Shown here in pieces: positions 8,747 through 15,816 of a stretch of DNA of 64,000 nucleotides (position 1 is its first letter; the number at the start of each line of letters is the position of its first letter). The notes under the pieces were generated by a model, which was not told where the DNA came from, ran no database searches, and saw only the letters and a list, made by a program, of their open reading frames with translations. This DNA comes from Duncaniella freteri. Its GTDB lineage: Bacteria; Bacteroidota; Bacteroidia; Bacteroidales; Muribaculaceae. The stretch covers positions 2,046,001 through 2,110,000 of the forward strand of contig NZ_SJSA01000001.1 in NCBI RefSeq assembly GCF_004766125.1, read 5' to 3'. The translations under genes and the position numbers were made by a program.

Positions 8747-9211
8747 ATGGACAGCATAAGAGAAAGAGTGAGACAGGCGATGGAATGGCTGAAAGACAAC
8801 AGGCTGTTCAACTCCAACCGTGCCATTGCGGAAAAGATGGGCTACAATCCAAGTGTCGTATCTCAGGTGATAACCGGCAAATCCAACGTGTCGGAACGCT
8901 TTGTCAAGAGCCTTTGCAGCATATATCCACTCCTGAGTTTTGAATGGATATGGAGCGGGAATGGAAACATGATACAGGAGACAGCTGCACGGCAGCAGGA
9001 GTCGGATCCTGAGCCTCCGCAGTTTGACCGCTTCTCGTATATCCTTGCTGACATGGCGGAGATAATAAAGAACATGACCGCCTTCATGGGGCCGATGAAT
9101 AACCGGCTTGAACGACTGGAAAAACGGATTGATGAACAGGCAAAGGAGATTGAGCGGCTACGCTCTGAACTGTCAGCAAAAGAGAAAGCCGCCACCTCCC
9201 GGAAGAAGTGA
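8747..9211 (+). CDS. Phage-type repressor with C-terminal coiled coil
   Basis: 154 residues from the ATG at 8747. I prefer this start to 8672 because it begins MDSIRERVRQAMEWL, the usual start of these regulators. The N-terminal HTH is NSNRAIAEKMGYNPSVVSQVITGK. After a linker, residues ~100-150 form a charged coiled coil with heptads (MNNRLERLEKRIDEQAKEIERL, ending in KK). No protease domain is present. It probably binds the divergent region upstream and silences the excisionase-like operon. Confidence 0.78.
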   Translation: MDSIRERVRQAMEWLKDNRLFNSNRAIAEKMGYNPSVVSQVITGKSNVSERFVKSLCSIYPLLSFEWIWSGNGNMIQETAARQQESDPEPPQFDRFSYILADMAEIIKNMTAFMGPMNNRLERLEKRIDEQAKEIERLRSELSAKEKAATSRKK

Positions 9212-9237
9212 CGGCTGTGTCTGTGTTACGACAGATA

Positions 9238-10362
9238 TTATTTGAGTTTACCGAAGCCCTGTATGACGCTCGTCTGAAGCACCTGGGCGTATTTCTCGGT
9301 CATTGTCACGTTGGAATGGGCGAGCATCTTGCTCACAGTCTCGATGCCCACGCCCTTTGTCAACGCCCACGTCGCAAACGTGTGGCGGCCGACGTGCATT
9401 GTCAGGTTGATGTGCAGCTTGGCAAGATTGGCGATTATCTTCAGCTGGTCGTTGCATTTCTGGTTGCTCATCAGATTGAGGTCGTAATTATACTTTTTCA
9501 GTATGGCTATCGCCTTAGGCAACAGCACAATCGTATAGGGCATACCGGTTTTCATACGCTTGTCGCGTATGCAGTAGTCATCGCCCTGCCTGAACACGTC
9601 CGACTTCTTTATCTTCACGAGGTCGGAGTATGCCAGCCCCGTGTAGCACGAGAAAATGAACATATCGCGCACTTTCTCCGTCATGCCGTAGAGTTCGAGG
9701 GCTTCCACACGGTCACGTTCCTCTTCGGTAAGGAATTTTATACCCTCCGACTTTCCTCGGGAAATCCTCATGCCGTCGTAGGGGTTGGACTCCAGCTTCT
9801 CAAACTGTATCGCCTCCACGATATAGGGCTTGAGGCGTTTGTGATAGCCATGAACCGATGCCTGGGCTGTCACACGCTTGCGTATGAAATCGTCCCATAG
9901 TCTGATATTCTTCGGGGTGAGGTCGCTGAAAAAGCGTATCAGCCCGAAGTCGCGCAGGCAGTTGAGCATGACCTTGTGCTGCTTGCGTGTTGACTCCGTG
10001 ACAGGGCGCATGTCGATACGTTCCTCCAGCCAGTCGAGGAAACTTGCCGACGAACCCTGCAACTTTGTTTTCTTGACCTTTTTGAGAAGCGACAGGTCGT
10101 ATTCGCCCTTTGTCGAAGCTATGGACGACATCTTCTCATGGATACCGTCATAGACACGGCGTATCTGTTCGTTCAGATGGTCGGCCTGAGGGTGGTTGAC
10201 TACCTCCTTGCCGCTCCACTGCTGTTTTAGGACAGCGACGCCGGTGGAGAGACGGACGCGCTCACGGTTGTACGACACCTCAATCTCAACGGTGCCGGGG
10301 TTGACGGCCGATGCCTTCTTGCGGCGGTCGAAAACAATCTTAATCTGTGGTATTCCTGCCAT
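9238..10362 (-). CDS. IntDOT-like tyrosine recombinase (island integrase)
   Basis: 374 residues, complete. The arm-binding domain covers ~1-85 and the core-binding domain ~105-205. The catalytic domain has box I CYTGLAYSD (first Arg replaced, as in IntDOT), box II MHVGRH and LAHSNVTMTEKYAQV with the tyrosine nucleophile. It lies at the right end of the 2967-10854 island. Upstream of its start come a field of TGTGGTACA repeats and then the att-like core, the same order as for the truncated integrase at 1347-2465. It probably integrates the island into the tRNA-like site. Confidence 0.9.
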   Translation of the reverse strand: MAGIPQIKIVFDRRKKASAVNPGTVEIEVSYNRERVRLSTGVAVLKQQWSGKEVVNHPQADHLNEQIRRVYDGIHEKMSSIASTKGEYDLSLLKKVKKTKLQGSSASFLDWLEERIDMRPVTESTRKQHKVMLNCLRDFGLIRFFSDLTPKNIRLWDDFIRKRVTAQASVHGYHKRLKPYIVEAIQFEKLESNPYDGMRISRGKSEGIKFLTEEERDRVEALELYGMTEKVRDMFIFSCYTGLAYSDLVKIKKSDVFRQGDDYCIRDKRMKTGMPYTIVLLPKAIAILKKYNYDLNLMSNQKCNDQLKIIANLAKLHINLTMHVGRHTFATWALTKGVGIETVSKMLAHSNVTMTEKYAQVLQTSVIQGFGKLK

Positions 10363-10404
10363 AAGTAAAAGATTTTAAGAATGATACATTAAAATTTCTC
10401 GTGA

Positions 10405-10676
10405 TGTGGTACACGAAAAAGCGTGTACCACAAATTCCGGGAAATGTACCACACGTGTACCACATACCATTCCAACGCATACGGCAACGAGGCTGTTGCA
10501 CGCCCCGAATCTTTTGGAAACATTTAGCACAAAATAGCAAATATCAGAGAGTTGGCACTCTGAACAGGCTCCGGTCGCTATGGCAAGACCGGGGCAGGAG
10601 ACAATGGCTGATATTTGATGGAAAAGCTGGTACATTTGTGGTACTTTTTTGTGGTACATCCACGAAATTTGTACCA
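10405..10676. repeat. Iterated TGTGGTACA / TGTACCACA motifs
   Basis: About eight copies in both orientations lie upstream of the integrase: a perfect inverted pair TGTGGTACACG (10405-10415) and CGTGTACCACA (10422-10432), direct copies at 10445-10453 and 10456-10464, and four more between 10629 and 10676. They resemble arm-type binding sites for an integrase or excisionase; the role is inferred from position. Confidence 0.55.
10538..10617. other. Cloverleaf-like foldable element
   Basis: CAAATATCAG (10538-10547) pairs perfectly with CTGATATTTG (10608-10617) across a 60-nt interior that holds two more hairpins: CAGAG (10545-10549) with CTCTG (10558-10562), sharing its first three bases with the outer arm, and CCGGTC (10571-10576) with GACCGG (10587-10592). 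It lies inside the repeat field between integrase and att core. It could be a cruciform used in recombination or a small RNA. It is not a tRNA: there is no anticodon loop of 7 and no T-loop. Confidence 0.45.
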
Positions 10677-10810
10677 AAGATAATGTGCTAATTCCGAACT
10701 AACAAATGCTAACTTTGGCTATCGGCAGGAATTATTGTTTGTGCTAAATCTTTCTAAATCAAGATTTTATAAAATTGCTAACACTTGCACATCAGTCACT
10801 TACAGGCATG

Positions 10811-10836
10811 AAAAAAGGGCCACATAATTGTGACCC
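10811..10836 (-). terminator. Rho-independent terminator
   Basis: On the minus strand, GGGTCACA, loop ATTA, TGTGGCCC (one G-U pair) is followed by six Ts. It stands right beyond the tRNA-like 3' end at 10840-10854, where the terminator of a tRNA gene would be expected. Confidence 0.6.
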
Positions 10837-10839
10837 TTC

Positions 10840-10854
10840 TGTGATCCGCCTGGG
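10840..10854. repeat. att-like 15-bp direct repeat, right copy
   Basis: Identical to 2967-2981 and in the same orientation. It sits 478 bp from the start of the intact integrase; the left copy sits 502 bp from the start of the truncated integrase. The spacing is as expected if two related elements used the same core site in tandem. No tRNA body follows; 10855-11095 has no gene I can support. Confidence 0.55.
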
Positions 10855-11095
10855 GTTGGCGAATCTTATACTTTGCATTGATAATCAAGTTGTTGGCATT
10901 GCTCTTCCTGTGGTGTACACGTTACGCACACGACAGTGTTTCAATGTTCTTCGTCATTTTTCATCCGATAGTGCAAATTTAATCATTTTCCGCGATGTAC
11001 ACGCTATCCTAAATGTTAAAGTTTCTGCAATCGGAATCAGCATATTAGCCGTTATACTGCTGTCAAATCTCAATTATCTTGTCTCTCTTGGAATC

Positions 11096-11215
11096 TCAGT
11101 GCTCGTTTGAGGGATGTTCGGAAAGGACTTCATCGCAGGCTGTGTCTCCGATAATCACAAAGTTGTCAGAGAAGTCGGCAAACGCTTCCCTGAATTTTTC
11201 AAGTCCTCCTACCAT
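11096..11215 (-). pseudogene. N-terminal stump of an AbiEii-type nucleotidyltransferase toxin
   Basis: A 39-codon frame too short for ordinary ORF calling. It reads MVGGLEKFREAFADF then SDNFVIIGDTACDEVL, which is the start of AbiEii-like nucleotidyltransferases of Bacteroidales. These normally have an IIGGTACD motif and run to several hundred residues. Here the second glycine is Asp, and the frame ends SEHPSNEH-stop shortly after. Its ATG overlaps the end of the antitoxin gene by 7 nt, the usual arrangement. The toxin has been lost. Confidence 0.7.
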
Positions 11216-12138
11216 TTTATTTTATTCATCATTATTGCAATTTCTTTCTCAACCCGTGGGTCGTTATCATCTTTCAATGTCAGGAACAATGACAATTTAT
11301 CCACATAGCCGGAAGTGCCTGACGGCGGATACTTCCATATCTCGATGCGCTGTGTATCTTCAAAAGAGTGCAATTCGGGTATGGAGTATTTATGTTCACG
11401 CACCCACTCCGCAGTCAAAACTCTTGTCGGGACATCCTCCGGGGCGAGCATTGAGTAATGCGACAGAGCCGAGATTCCGCCAATATCTCCTTCGGGAAAT
11501 ACATCTGATGTGTATTCTATGCTTTTGATTGGATCAATTAGATTGGTTGACGCCTTATCCCAAAGTTCTTTCCCTGACAGTTCAAACACAAGTTTCTTAT
11601 TCCTGCTGCCTTCCAGACTAACCAATCCCAATGCTTCAAGTTGCTTTATGGATTTGGCGATTGTCTTATATTTATAAGGTACTTTATCCTCCAACTCTTT
11701 AAGCGACAAACCGTCAAGGCTCTCGATCTGTAGATGATAAAGAAGAATATATTGTGTTGACGGATAAAACAATTCTTTAATCTCACTTTTTGTTGACAGC
11801 CTGTTGATAATCAAGGTAGGCACAAATGCAAATTTATCGGCTACGATAAAATACACTCCTTGCTCCACTAATCGGTCACGCTCATAAGTCAATAAATTGT
11901 CAAAGTAAAATACAGCCGGAATATGCTTGATGCTTTCAATTCTTTCCGAAATCTTACGACGCTGCACATTGGTATAATCCATTTCACCTTTGGCCACAAG
12001 CAAAAGCATAACCTGCCCATTGAAATCAAACTGCATCATCTTGAAATTTGCAATGAGTTCAAGCCACAGACCTTTTTGGTCTTGCTTGGATAGATTCCGA
12101 AGCTCTATCTGCTGTCCGGCGATTGTTATCTCCTTCAT
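11209..12138 (-). CDS. AbiEi-like antitoxin / transcriptional regulator
   Basis: 309 residues. The N-terminal part (~1-120) resembles the domain found before AbiEii toxins in Bacteroidales, and the centre has a winged-helix segment (LSLKELEDKVPYKYKTIAKS, then IKQLEALGLV) typical of DNA-binding antitoxins. In this type IV toxin-antitoxin class the antitoxin represses its own operon and counters a nucleotidyltransferase toxin. The operon starts under a 16-bp palindrome (12150-12188). The toxin that should follow is only a stump, so this is an orphan antitoxin that may now protect against AbiE toxins of other elements (inference). Confidence 0.75.
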   Translation of the reverse strand: MKEITIAGQQIELRNLSKQDQKGLWLELIANFKMMQFDFNGQVMLLLVAKGEMDYTNVQRRKISERIESIKHIPAVFYFDNLLTYERDRLVEQGVYFIVADKFAFVPTLIINRLSTKSEIKELFYPSTQYILLYHLQIESLDGLSLKELEDKVPYKYKTIAKSIKQLEALGLVSLEGSRNKKLVFELSGKELWDKASTNLIDPIKSIEYTSDVFPEGDIGGISALSHYSMLAPEDVPTRVLTAEWVREHKYSIPELHSFEDTQRIEIWKYPPSGTSGYVDKLSLFLTLKDDNDPRVEKEIAIMMNKIKW

Positions 12139-12149
12139 GTTCTACGATA

Positions 12150-12202
12150 TTTTGCATTATTCTCCGAGTGTTGGAGAATAATGCAAAATTGCGGAGAATA
12201 AT
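12150..12202 (-). promoter_or_regulatory. Operator palindrome of the AbiEi-like gene
   Basis: TTTTGCATTATTCTCC (12150-12165) and its exact reverse complement (12173-12188) are separated by 7 nt, and a third half-site GGAGAATAAT follows at 12193-12202. The array ends 12 nt before the start codon and lies just downstream of the -7 box at 12212-12219. AbiEi-type antitoxins are known to bind inverted repeats at this position. Confidence 0.75.
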
Positions 12203-12211
12203 CTAATTTTA

Positions 12212-12219
12212 CAAATATA
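12212..12219 (-). promoter_or_regulatory. -7 box of the AbiEi-like operon
   Basis: On the minus strand the sequence is TATATTTG, a good TAnnTTTG match. Transcription would begin around 12203-12206, at the edge of the operator array. I see no convincing -33 element. Confidence 0.55.
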
Positions 12220-12280
12220 TCAGGATTCATTTTTTTAACAGGGACACATTTTACATCAATCCCAGTTATAATACACCGTG

Positions 12281-12382
12281 GTGTTCAATGTCATTGAACA
12301 CTGCAAGGTATATGAATTAATTCGGAATAACACGCTCCTCCTTAATTTCGGCAATAGAACCTTGCTTATTGCCGAAATTAAG
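12281..12382. repeat. Two strong dyads downstream of rloB
   Basis: GTGTTCAATG / CATTGAACAC with a 1-nt centre (12281-12301), and CTTAATTTCGGCAATA / its exact complement with a 10-nt loop (12341-12356 and 12367-12382). The second has a 16-bp perfect stem but no T-run on either side, so it is not an ordinary terminator. Either could be a regulator site, an RNA-stabilising hairpin or the end of a cassette. They fill most of the gene-free stretch 12220-12426. Confidence 0.6.
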
Positions 12383-12426
12383 TTATTGTGATAGCCATGC
12401 TTTTTCCCCATCGTGCCGTGGTGTTG

Positions 12427-12444
12427 ACGAGCGAACACACTTCA
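12427..12444. repeat. Direct repeat flanking the Rlo cassette, left copy
   Basis: ACGAGCGAACACACTTCA matches 17 of 18 bases at 15055-15072 in the same orientation. The two copies bracket rloB, rloA and the structured non-coding block (2.6 kb). This suggests either insertion by site-specific recombination or homology of the flanks. Confidence 0.6.
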
Positions 12445-12460
12445 TACTATACTGACAAAA

Positions 12461-13075
12461 TCAGACAATTCCCAGCTCTTTGAACATTGAGCCTATTTCG
12501 GAATAGGTATAATCCCGTTCTCCGTCAATCAGGCATTTCTCAGATTTCAGGGCATTCTCAATCGCCCTTACCCAATCACCGCCTTTCTTCTGGAAATATT
12601 GATGCAATGGATGTGTCCTGAAAAACCGTTGAGTTTTTTCATATCCACATATCCGGCAAAGCTCGTCCTCTATGCTTTTTGAATCGGCATAATTTTGTCC
12701 CGTATATCTGAAATAATAAAGGAAGAACAGTTCAGTGCAGCGGTCAGTCTCAAAGAAACGGACTTCATAATTGAGCCCCTTTTTCTCATTGTGGACCTTC
12801 TTGCCATGATATTTCCGTTTCAATTCAGAATAGGCTGCCCAACTTGTCGGGTCTTTCTTCTTATTGTCCATGTCGATAAGACAAAAAATCCTGTCATATC
12901 CGATTGCTATTGCAGATTCAATCGAGCGTTCCAATTCACGCAGGCTCGTATTCTTCGGAGTGTCCGGTTTGATGCTCTGTAACTGGCGGAACTCATCCTT
13001 CAATGAATTGAGATAGAAGAACTCCGTAGGGCCTTCGCCGATAATCACAGTGGTTTGTTTCCTTACTTTTGGCAT
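12461..13075 (-). CDS. rloB: RloB-like TOPRIM-type effector
   Basis: 204 residues. EGPTE (14-18) and LIDMDN with Asp68 and Asp70 are the TOPRIM-like acid motifs of the RloB family, followed by a conserved C-terminal region with ETDRCTELFFLYYF. RloB proteins travel with an SMC/ABC-like ATPase (RloA), first noted in type I restriction loci, and resemble the ATPase-TOPRIM anti-phage pairs (OLD, PARIS). The rloA gene ends 3 nt upstream on the same strand, so the two form one operon. The predicted role is a nuclease effector switched on by the ATPase, probably in phage defence. Confidence 0.85.
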   Translation of the reverse strand: MPKVRKQTTVIIGEGPTEFFYLNSLKDEFRQLQSIKPDTPKNTSLRELERSIESAIAIGYDRIFCLIDMDNKKKDPTSWAAYSELKRKYHGKKVHNEKKGLNYEVRFFETDRCTELFFLYYFRYTGQNYADSKSIEDELCRICGYEKTQRFFRTHPLHQYFQKKGGDWVRAIENALKSEKCLIDGERDYTYSEIGSMFKELGIV

Positions 13076-13078
13076 GGC

Positions 13079-14278
13079 TCATTCCTGATTTAAGATGAAC
13101 GGCGAACCCAACACAGGTTTTGACCCAAACCGACCGATACGATAGGAATTGTAGAGTGAGTGTTCCCTGCGGAGGCCGAGTTTGTCAGCGCGGGTATATT
13201 CAGATGCCGCCGTTTCAGATGACTTCTCTACGAACCACACTGATTGACGGTTTTCATTAAACTGATCTTCTGAAAGCAATGTCATCTCCTGTGTTGTGAA
13301 AAACAACTGCGATTGGCACGAATTGGCAAGGAAGACCTGAATATAATACAGTAGCAGATCATAATGCAAATCCTCGCCTAATTCGTCAAGCATATAGATA
13401 TGGTCTCCGGTTATGGCATTATACAGATAGTTAAGATCAACCAGATATTTAATTGTTCCGGCAGACTGTGTGGAGAGAGGCAACATGAAGTTACCTTCAT
13501 CTGATGTATTTACAAATTCCACATGATTTTCGACACCATCCGATATGACGCTGAAATTTGAAATATTGAAATCAGCCTTTTTCAACATCTGTATGAAGAA
13601 TTCTTTCTTTTTCTCATCCTGACTTACTTCCTTCAAAAGAGAGACGAGGCTTTCACCGTCATTGCTGACTCCATGTACATGGGACTTAATCCAATTGTAC
13701 AGTGCCGCAATCTTACATGCGTCTTCCGGCAAGGACACTTTTCCATACGTAGAGAGGACCGAATGATTGTTGAGAGTATGCTCTTTCAGAACCCGGAGGG
13801 TCTTCGCCTTTATCCCGATGCTTGTTCCAAATTTAATCTCGCATTGTCTGTCTTCACCGGCAAACTCGCGTTCATAAAACAGAGACTTGCTCTTATTGGG
13901 ATAGTAATTCAATTCCTCTCTGATGATATGGCTTTCGAGATATGAAATCATATAATCATATCTGATACCGTCGGCATAAAAAGACACGAACATCTTTGTC
14001 GGCTGATTCTTGATCAAAGCAAAAGGCATTTCAGAATGTACTCTTTCATTTCGATCCTTACGGTCAATGAACATAAGTTCAAAAGCATTCTGCATCGCTT
14101 TGAGCATATTCGATTTGCCCGAAGCGTTGGCTCCGAATATTATTCCCACACGGCCAAGATGAACTCCTTTTGAGATTTCGGCACTCATCCAGTTTTCATC
14201 ATCGCCGTCCGTCTCGAAGTTCATCGTTTGGCGTTCCCGAATTGACAGGTAGTTTTCAGTCCAGAATTCGCGTATCAT
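13079..14278 (-). CDS. rloA: RloA-like AAA/ABC ATPase of a defence pair
   Basis: 399 residues. The Walker A motif GANASGKS is at 49-56. The C-terminal half has the signature-like LPLSTQSAGTIKYLVD and a Walker B region IYMLDELGEDLH, the layout of AAA_15/AAA_21 ATPases in OLD-like defence systems. It should sense a trigger and control RloB. No restriction-modification genes adjoin, so this is a stand-alone RloAB pair inside a conjugative element. Its start is followed upstream by 845 bp without a gene. Confidence 0.87.
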   Translation of the reverse strand: MIREFWTENYLSIRERQTMNFETDGDDENWMSAEISKGVHLGRVGIIFGANASGKSNMLKAMQNAFELMFIDRKDRNERVHSEMPFALIKNQPTKMFVSFYADGIRYDYMISYLESHIIREELNYYPNKSKSLFYEREFAGEDRQCEIKFGTSIGIKAKTLRVLKEHTLNNHSVLSTYGKVSLPEDACKIAALYNWIKSHVHGVSNDGESLVSLLKEVSQDEKKKEFFIQMLKKADFNISNFSVISDGVENHVEFVNTSDEGNFMLPLSTQSAGTIKYLVDLNYLYNAITGDHIYMLDELGEDLHYDLLLYYIQVFLANSCQSQLFFTTQEMTLLSEDQFNENRQSVWFVEKSSETAASEYTRADKLGLRREHSLYNSYRIGRFGSKPVLGSPFILNQE

Positions 14279-15123
14279 TTTGTGTTTTATCTAAAATTTA
14301 AGCCTATATTACAGGCTGACTGCAAAATTAGCTATAATTTTTGGCGTTTCCAAGAAAATCAAGGCTAAATCTGGTAGATGCTTTATTCAGATGCGATTTT
14401 CAGCAATGTAAACTCCAGAGAGGCGTGACGGCTGAGCTTGTCATCGCATAGCGAAGCATTGTCAGGTAATGGCAATGCCGTCAGCGGCGTTTGCCGGAGG
14501 CTGCTCTACCGCAGACCGCATTACCAAATGTTAAGAGCGGGCTAAACACCGAGTTGCTGAACGCCGGAGCCGGAGCTTCGCCAATCCTGCTCTTGCTTAT
14601 CCGCAACTCCGTATTCTTAACGCCCGCTCCATTGCTTGTTTCTTTTAGCCGTCGCGCCACTCTTCCGTTGTCTGCACTCCACGATGCGAAAGAACGTGAC
14701 GGCCTCCGTATATTACGGCAAGCCTCCATTTCCTGATTCCGTCGCATACATTCGCCTTTCCGGGAGTGTGGCATTTCAAATTTCATGTAGGTAACACTTC
14801 GACTGATTTTAGAAAAAACATTTCCGTATGTCGGTTATTCTGTGTCTCCAAAGAGGCACTTCGGCTCTATGTTTATTCGGCAATTTCAACATAATGCAAT
14901 CAACTGTTGGAAAGCATATTCGCTCGTGATGGAATAACGTGCCGGGAACGGGCTATTCTTTTGCCGCCTGTCAGAAAAATCTCCAGCCCTACGGGTAGTA
15001 TTTTTCTGCCGTCGGCGAACAGCCCGCTATTTCCCCGTCACGCAGGGATAGTAAACGAGCGAACATACTTCAAACAGTGATTAGACGCATTAAGCGGAAA
15101 ATCAAATAAAAAAATATCGCCTT
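14279..15123. other. Gene-free block with several nested hairpins
   Basis: I see no convincing gene here but much dyad symmetry: TGACGGC / GCCGTCA (14426-14483); GAGCGGGC and GAGTTGC paired with GCAACTC and GCCCGCTC (14535-14629); CCGTA / TACGG (14706-14718); and a long imperfect stem opening with TTCGCTCGT (14919-14927) and closing with ACGAGCGAA (15055-15063). That last stem contains CAGAAAAAT / ATTTTTCTG. The block is GC-rich compared with its neighbours and lies between the defence pair and the pcfK operon. Its role is unknown; candidates are an oriT-like site, an integration hotspot or a structured leader. Confidence 0.5.
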
Positions 15124-15145
15124 ATGACACAGAATAACCGACATA
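14827..15145. repeat. 20-bp perfect inverted repeat over a start codon
   Basis: Bases 14827-14846 (TATGTCGGTTATTCTGTGTC) are the exact reverse complement of 15126-15145. The right arm begins on the last base of the ATG of the small membrane protein gene (15124). It encloses the long stem at 14919-15063. In RNA it would bury the start codon region; alternatively the left arm could belong to an antisense transcript. Confidence 0.65.
15055..15072. repeat. Direct repeat flanking the Rlo cassette, right copy
   Basis: ACGAGCGAACATACTTCA, 17/18 identical to 12427-12444. Its first nine bases are also the right arm of the 145-nt stem that starts at 14919. Confidence 0.6.
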
Positions 15146-15339
15146 TTAGAAATACGAGCTTCACACCATCACCAGCTCATACCGCATTAAGACGGCTGAC
15201 TAAGGTGGTCGGGATAATACTCGGAATGATAATCGGGATTGTCCTTTGGGTGGTAGTGAAACCGATGATAAGAGGTATCGGGTGGCTCATCAGCATACTG
15301 ACCCTTATCGCAATGATATACGTTGTATTAACATTCTAA
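15124..15339 (+). CDS. Small membrane protein of a conjugative element
   Basis: 71 residues. A polar, basic N terminus (~25 residues) is followed by two hydrophobic segments, VVGIILGMIIGIVLWVVV and IGWLISILTLIAMIYVVL, so it is a likely two-pass inner-membrane protein. It is the first gene of a + strand operon with pcfK, pcfJ and the DUF3873 gene. Its start codon overlaps the arm of a 20-bp inverted repeat. No family is recognised. Confidence 0.65.
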   Translation: MTQNNRHIRNTSFTPSPAHTALRRLTKVVGIILGMIIGIVLWVVVKPMIRGIGWLISILTLIAMIYVVLTF

Positions 15340-15352
15340 AATATATACGACT

Positions 15353-15805
15353 ATGGCAAACGAAATGAAATCATCAAACGCAGTTATGGATGTTGTCCGT
15401 AACTATATGGAGGAGCGTTGCGCAAGCGACCCTATCCTCGCTATCAAATATGCAAATCCGGCCAAATCATTGGAAAAGGCTCTGAACTATGTGGCTCACG
15501 AGGTGCAGAAAAGCGGACTCACCATTATGGACTCGGATAGCGTGTTCTCTCTAATCCTTCACTATTACGATGAGAATTTGGAGGATGTCCCCAATGTCAA
15601 CTGCAAGATAGCGGTCGCAAAGGAACTCACCGATACCGAGAGAGCCGAAGCAAAGGAACAGGCTCTGGAGCAGTACAAGGAGGAACAACTCCGAGAACTC
15701 CGCAGACAGAACCAGCCGAAGGCAACCGCACCCAAGCACACCACCGCACCGAAAGCAGGTGAAGAAATCAATGTTCAACCCAATCTCTTCGGAGATGACT
15801 TCTAA
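15353..15805 (+). CDS. pcfK: PcfK-like protein
   Basis: 150 residues. Its features match PcfK-like proteins of Bacteroidetes conjugative elements: an N-terminal helical domain (MKSSNAVMDVVRNYMEERC, LEKALNYVAHEVQKSG), an acidic centre with DSVFSLILHYYDEN, a highly charged coiled segment, and a tail ending NLFGDDF. Members were named from plasmid pCF10, where the pcf genes serve conjugation; the exact function is not known. It lies 13 nt after the upstream gene and 11 nt before pcfJ. Confidence 0.8.
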   Translation: MANEMKSSNAVMDVVRNYMEERCASDPILAIKYANPAKSLEKALNYVAHEVQKSGLTIMDSDSVFSLILHYYDENLEDVPNVNCKIAVAKELTDTERAEAKEQALEQYKEEQLRELRRQNQPKATAPKHTTAPKAGEEINVQPNLFGDDF

Positions 15806-15816
15806 AGCATACGACT

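Noticed and set aside
9208..9900. Long + strand frame of 230 codons
   Set aside because: It lies antisense to the integrase at 9238-10362, which has clear catalytic motifs; the opposite frame has odd composition and no family.
10840..10930. A possible tRNA gene on the minus strand
   Set aside because: Only the 3' end pattern is present; there is no T-loop TTCGAAT and no anticodon arm upstream. It is better explained as an att core.
11209..12138. Full toxin-antitoxin pair
   Set aside because: The toxin part is only 39 codons and lacks the nucleotidyltransferase core, so there is no functional pair here.
12341..12382. Rho-independent terminator of rloB
   Set aside because: The stem is strong but no T-run follows in either direction, so I list it as a dyad only.
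14481..14786. 101-codon minus-strand frame in the hairpin block
   Set aside because: Composition is atypical and it overlaps dyads on both strands. No start signal or family is visible, so I treat the block as non-coding.
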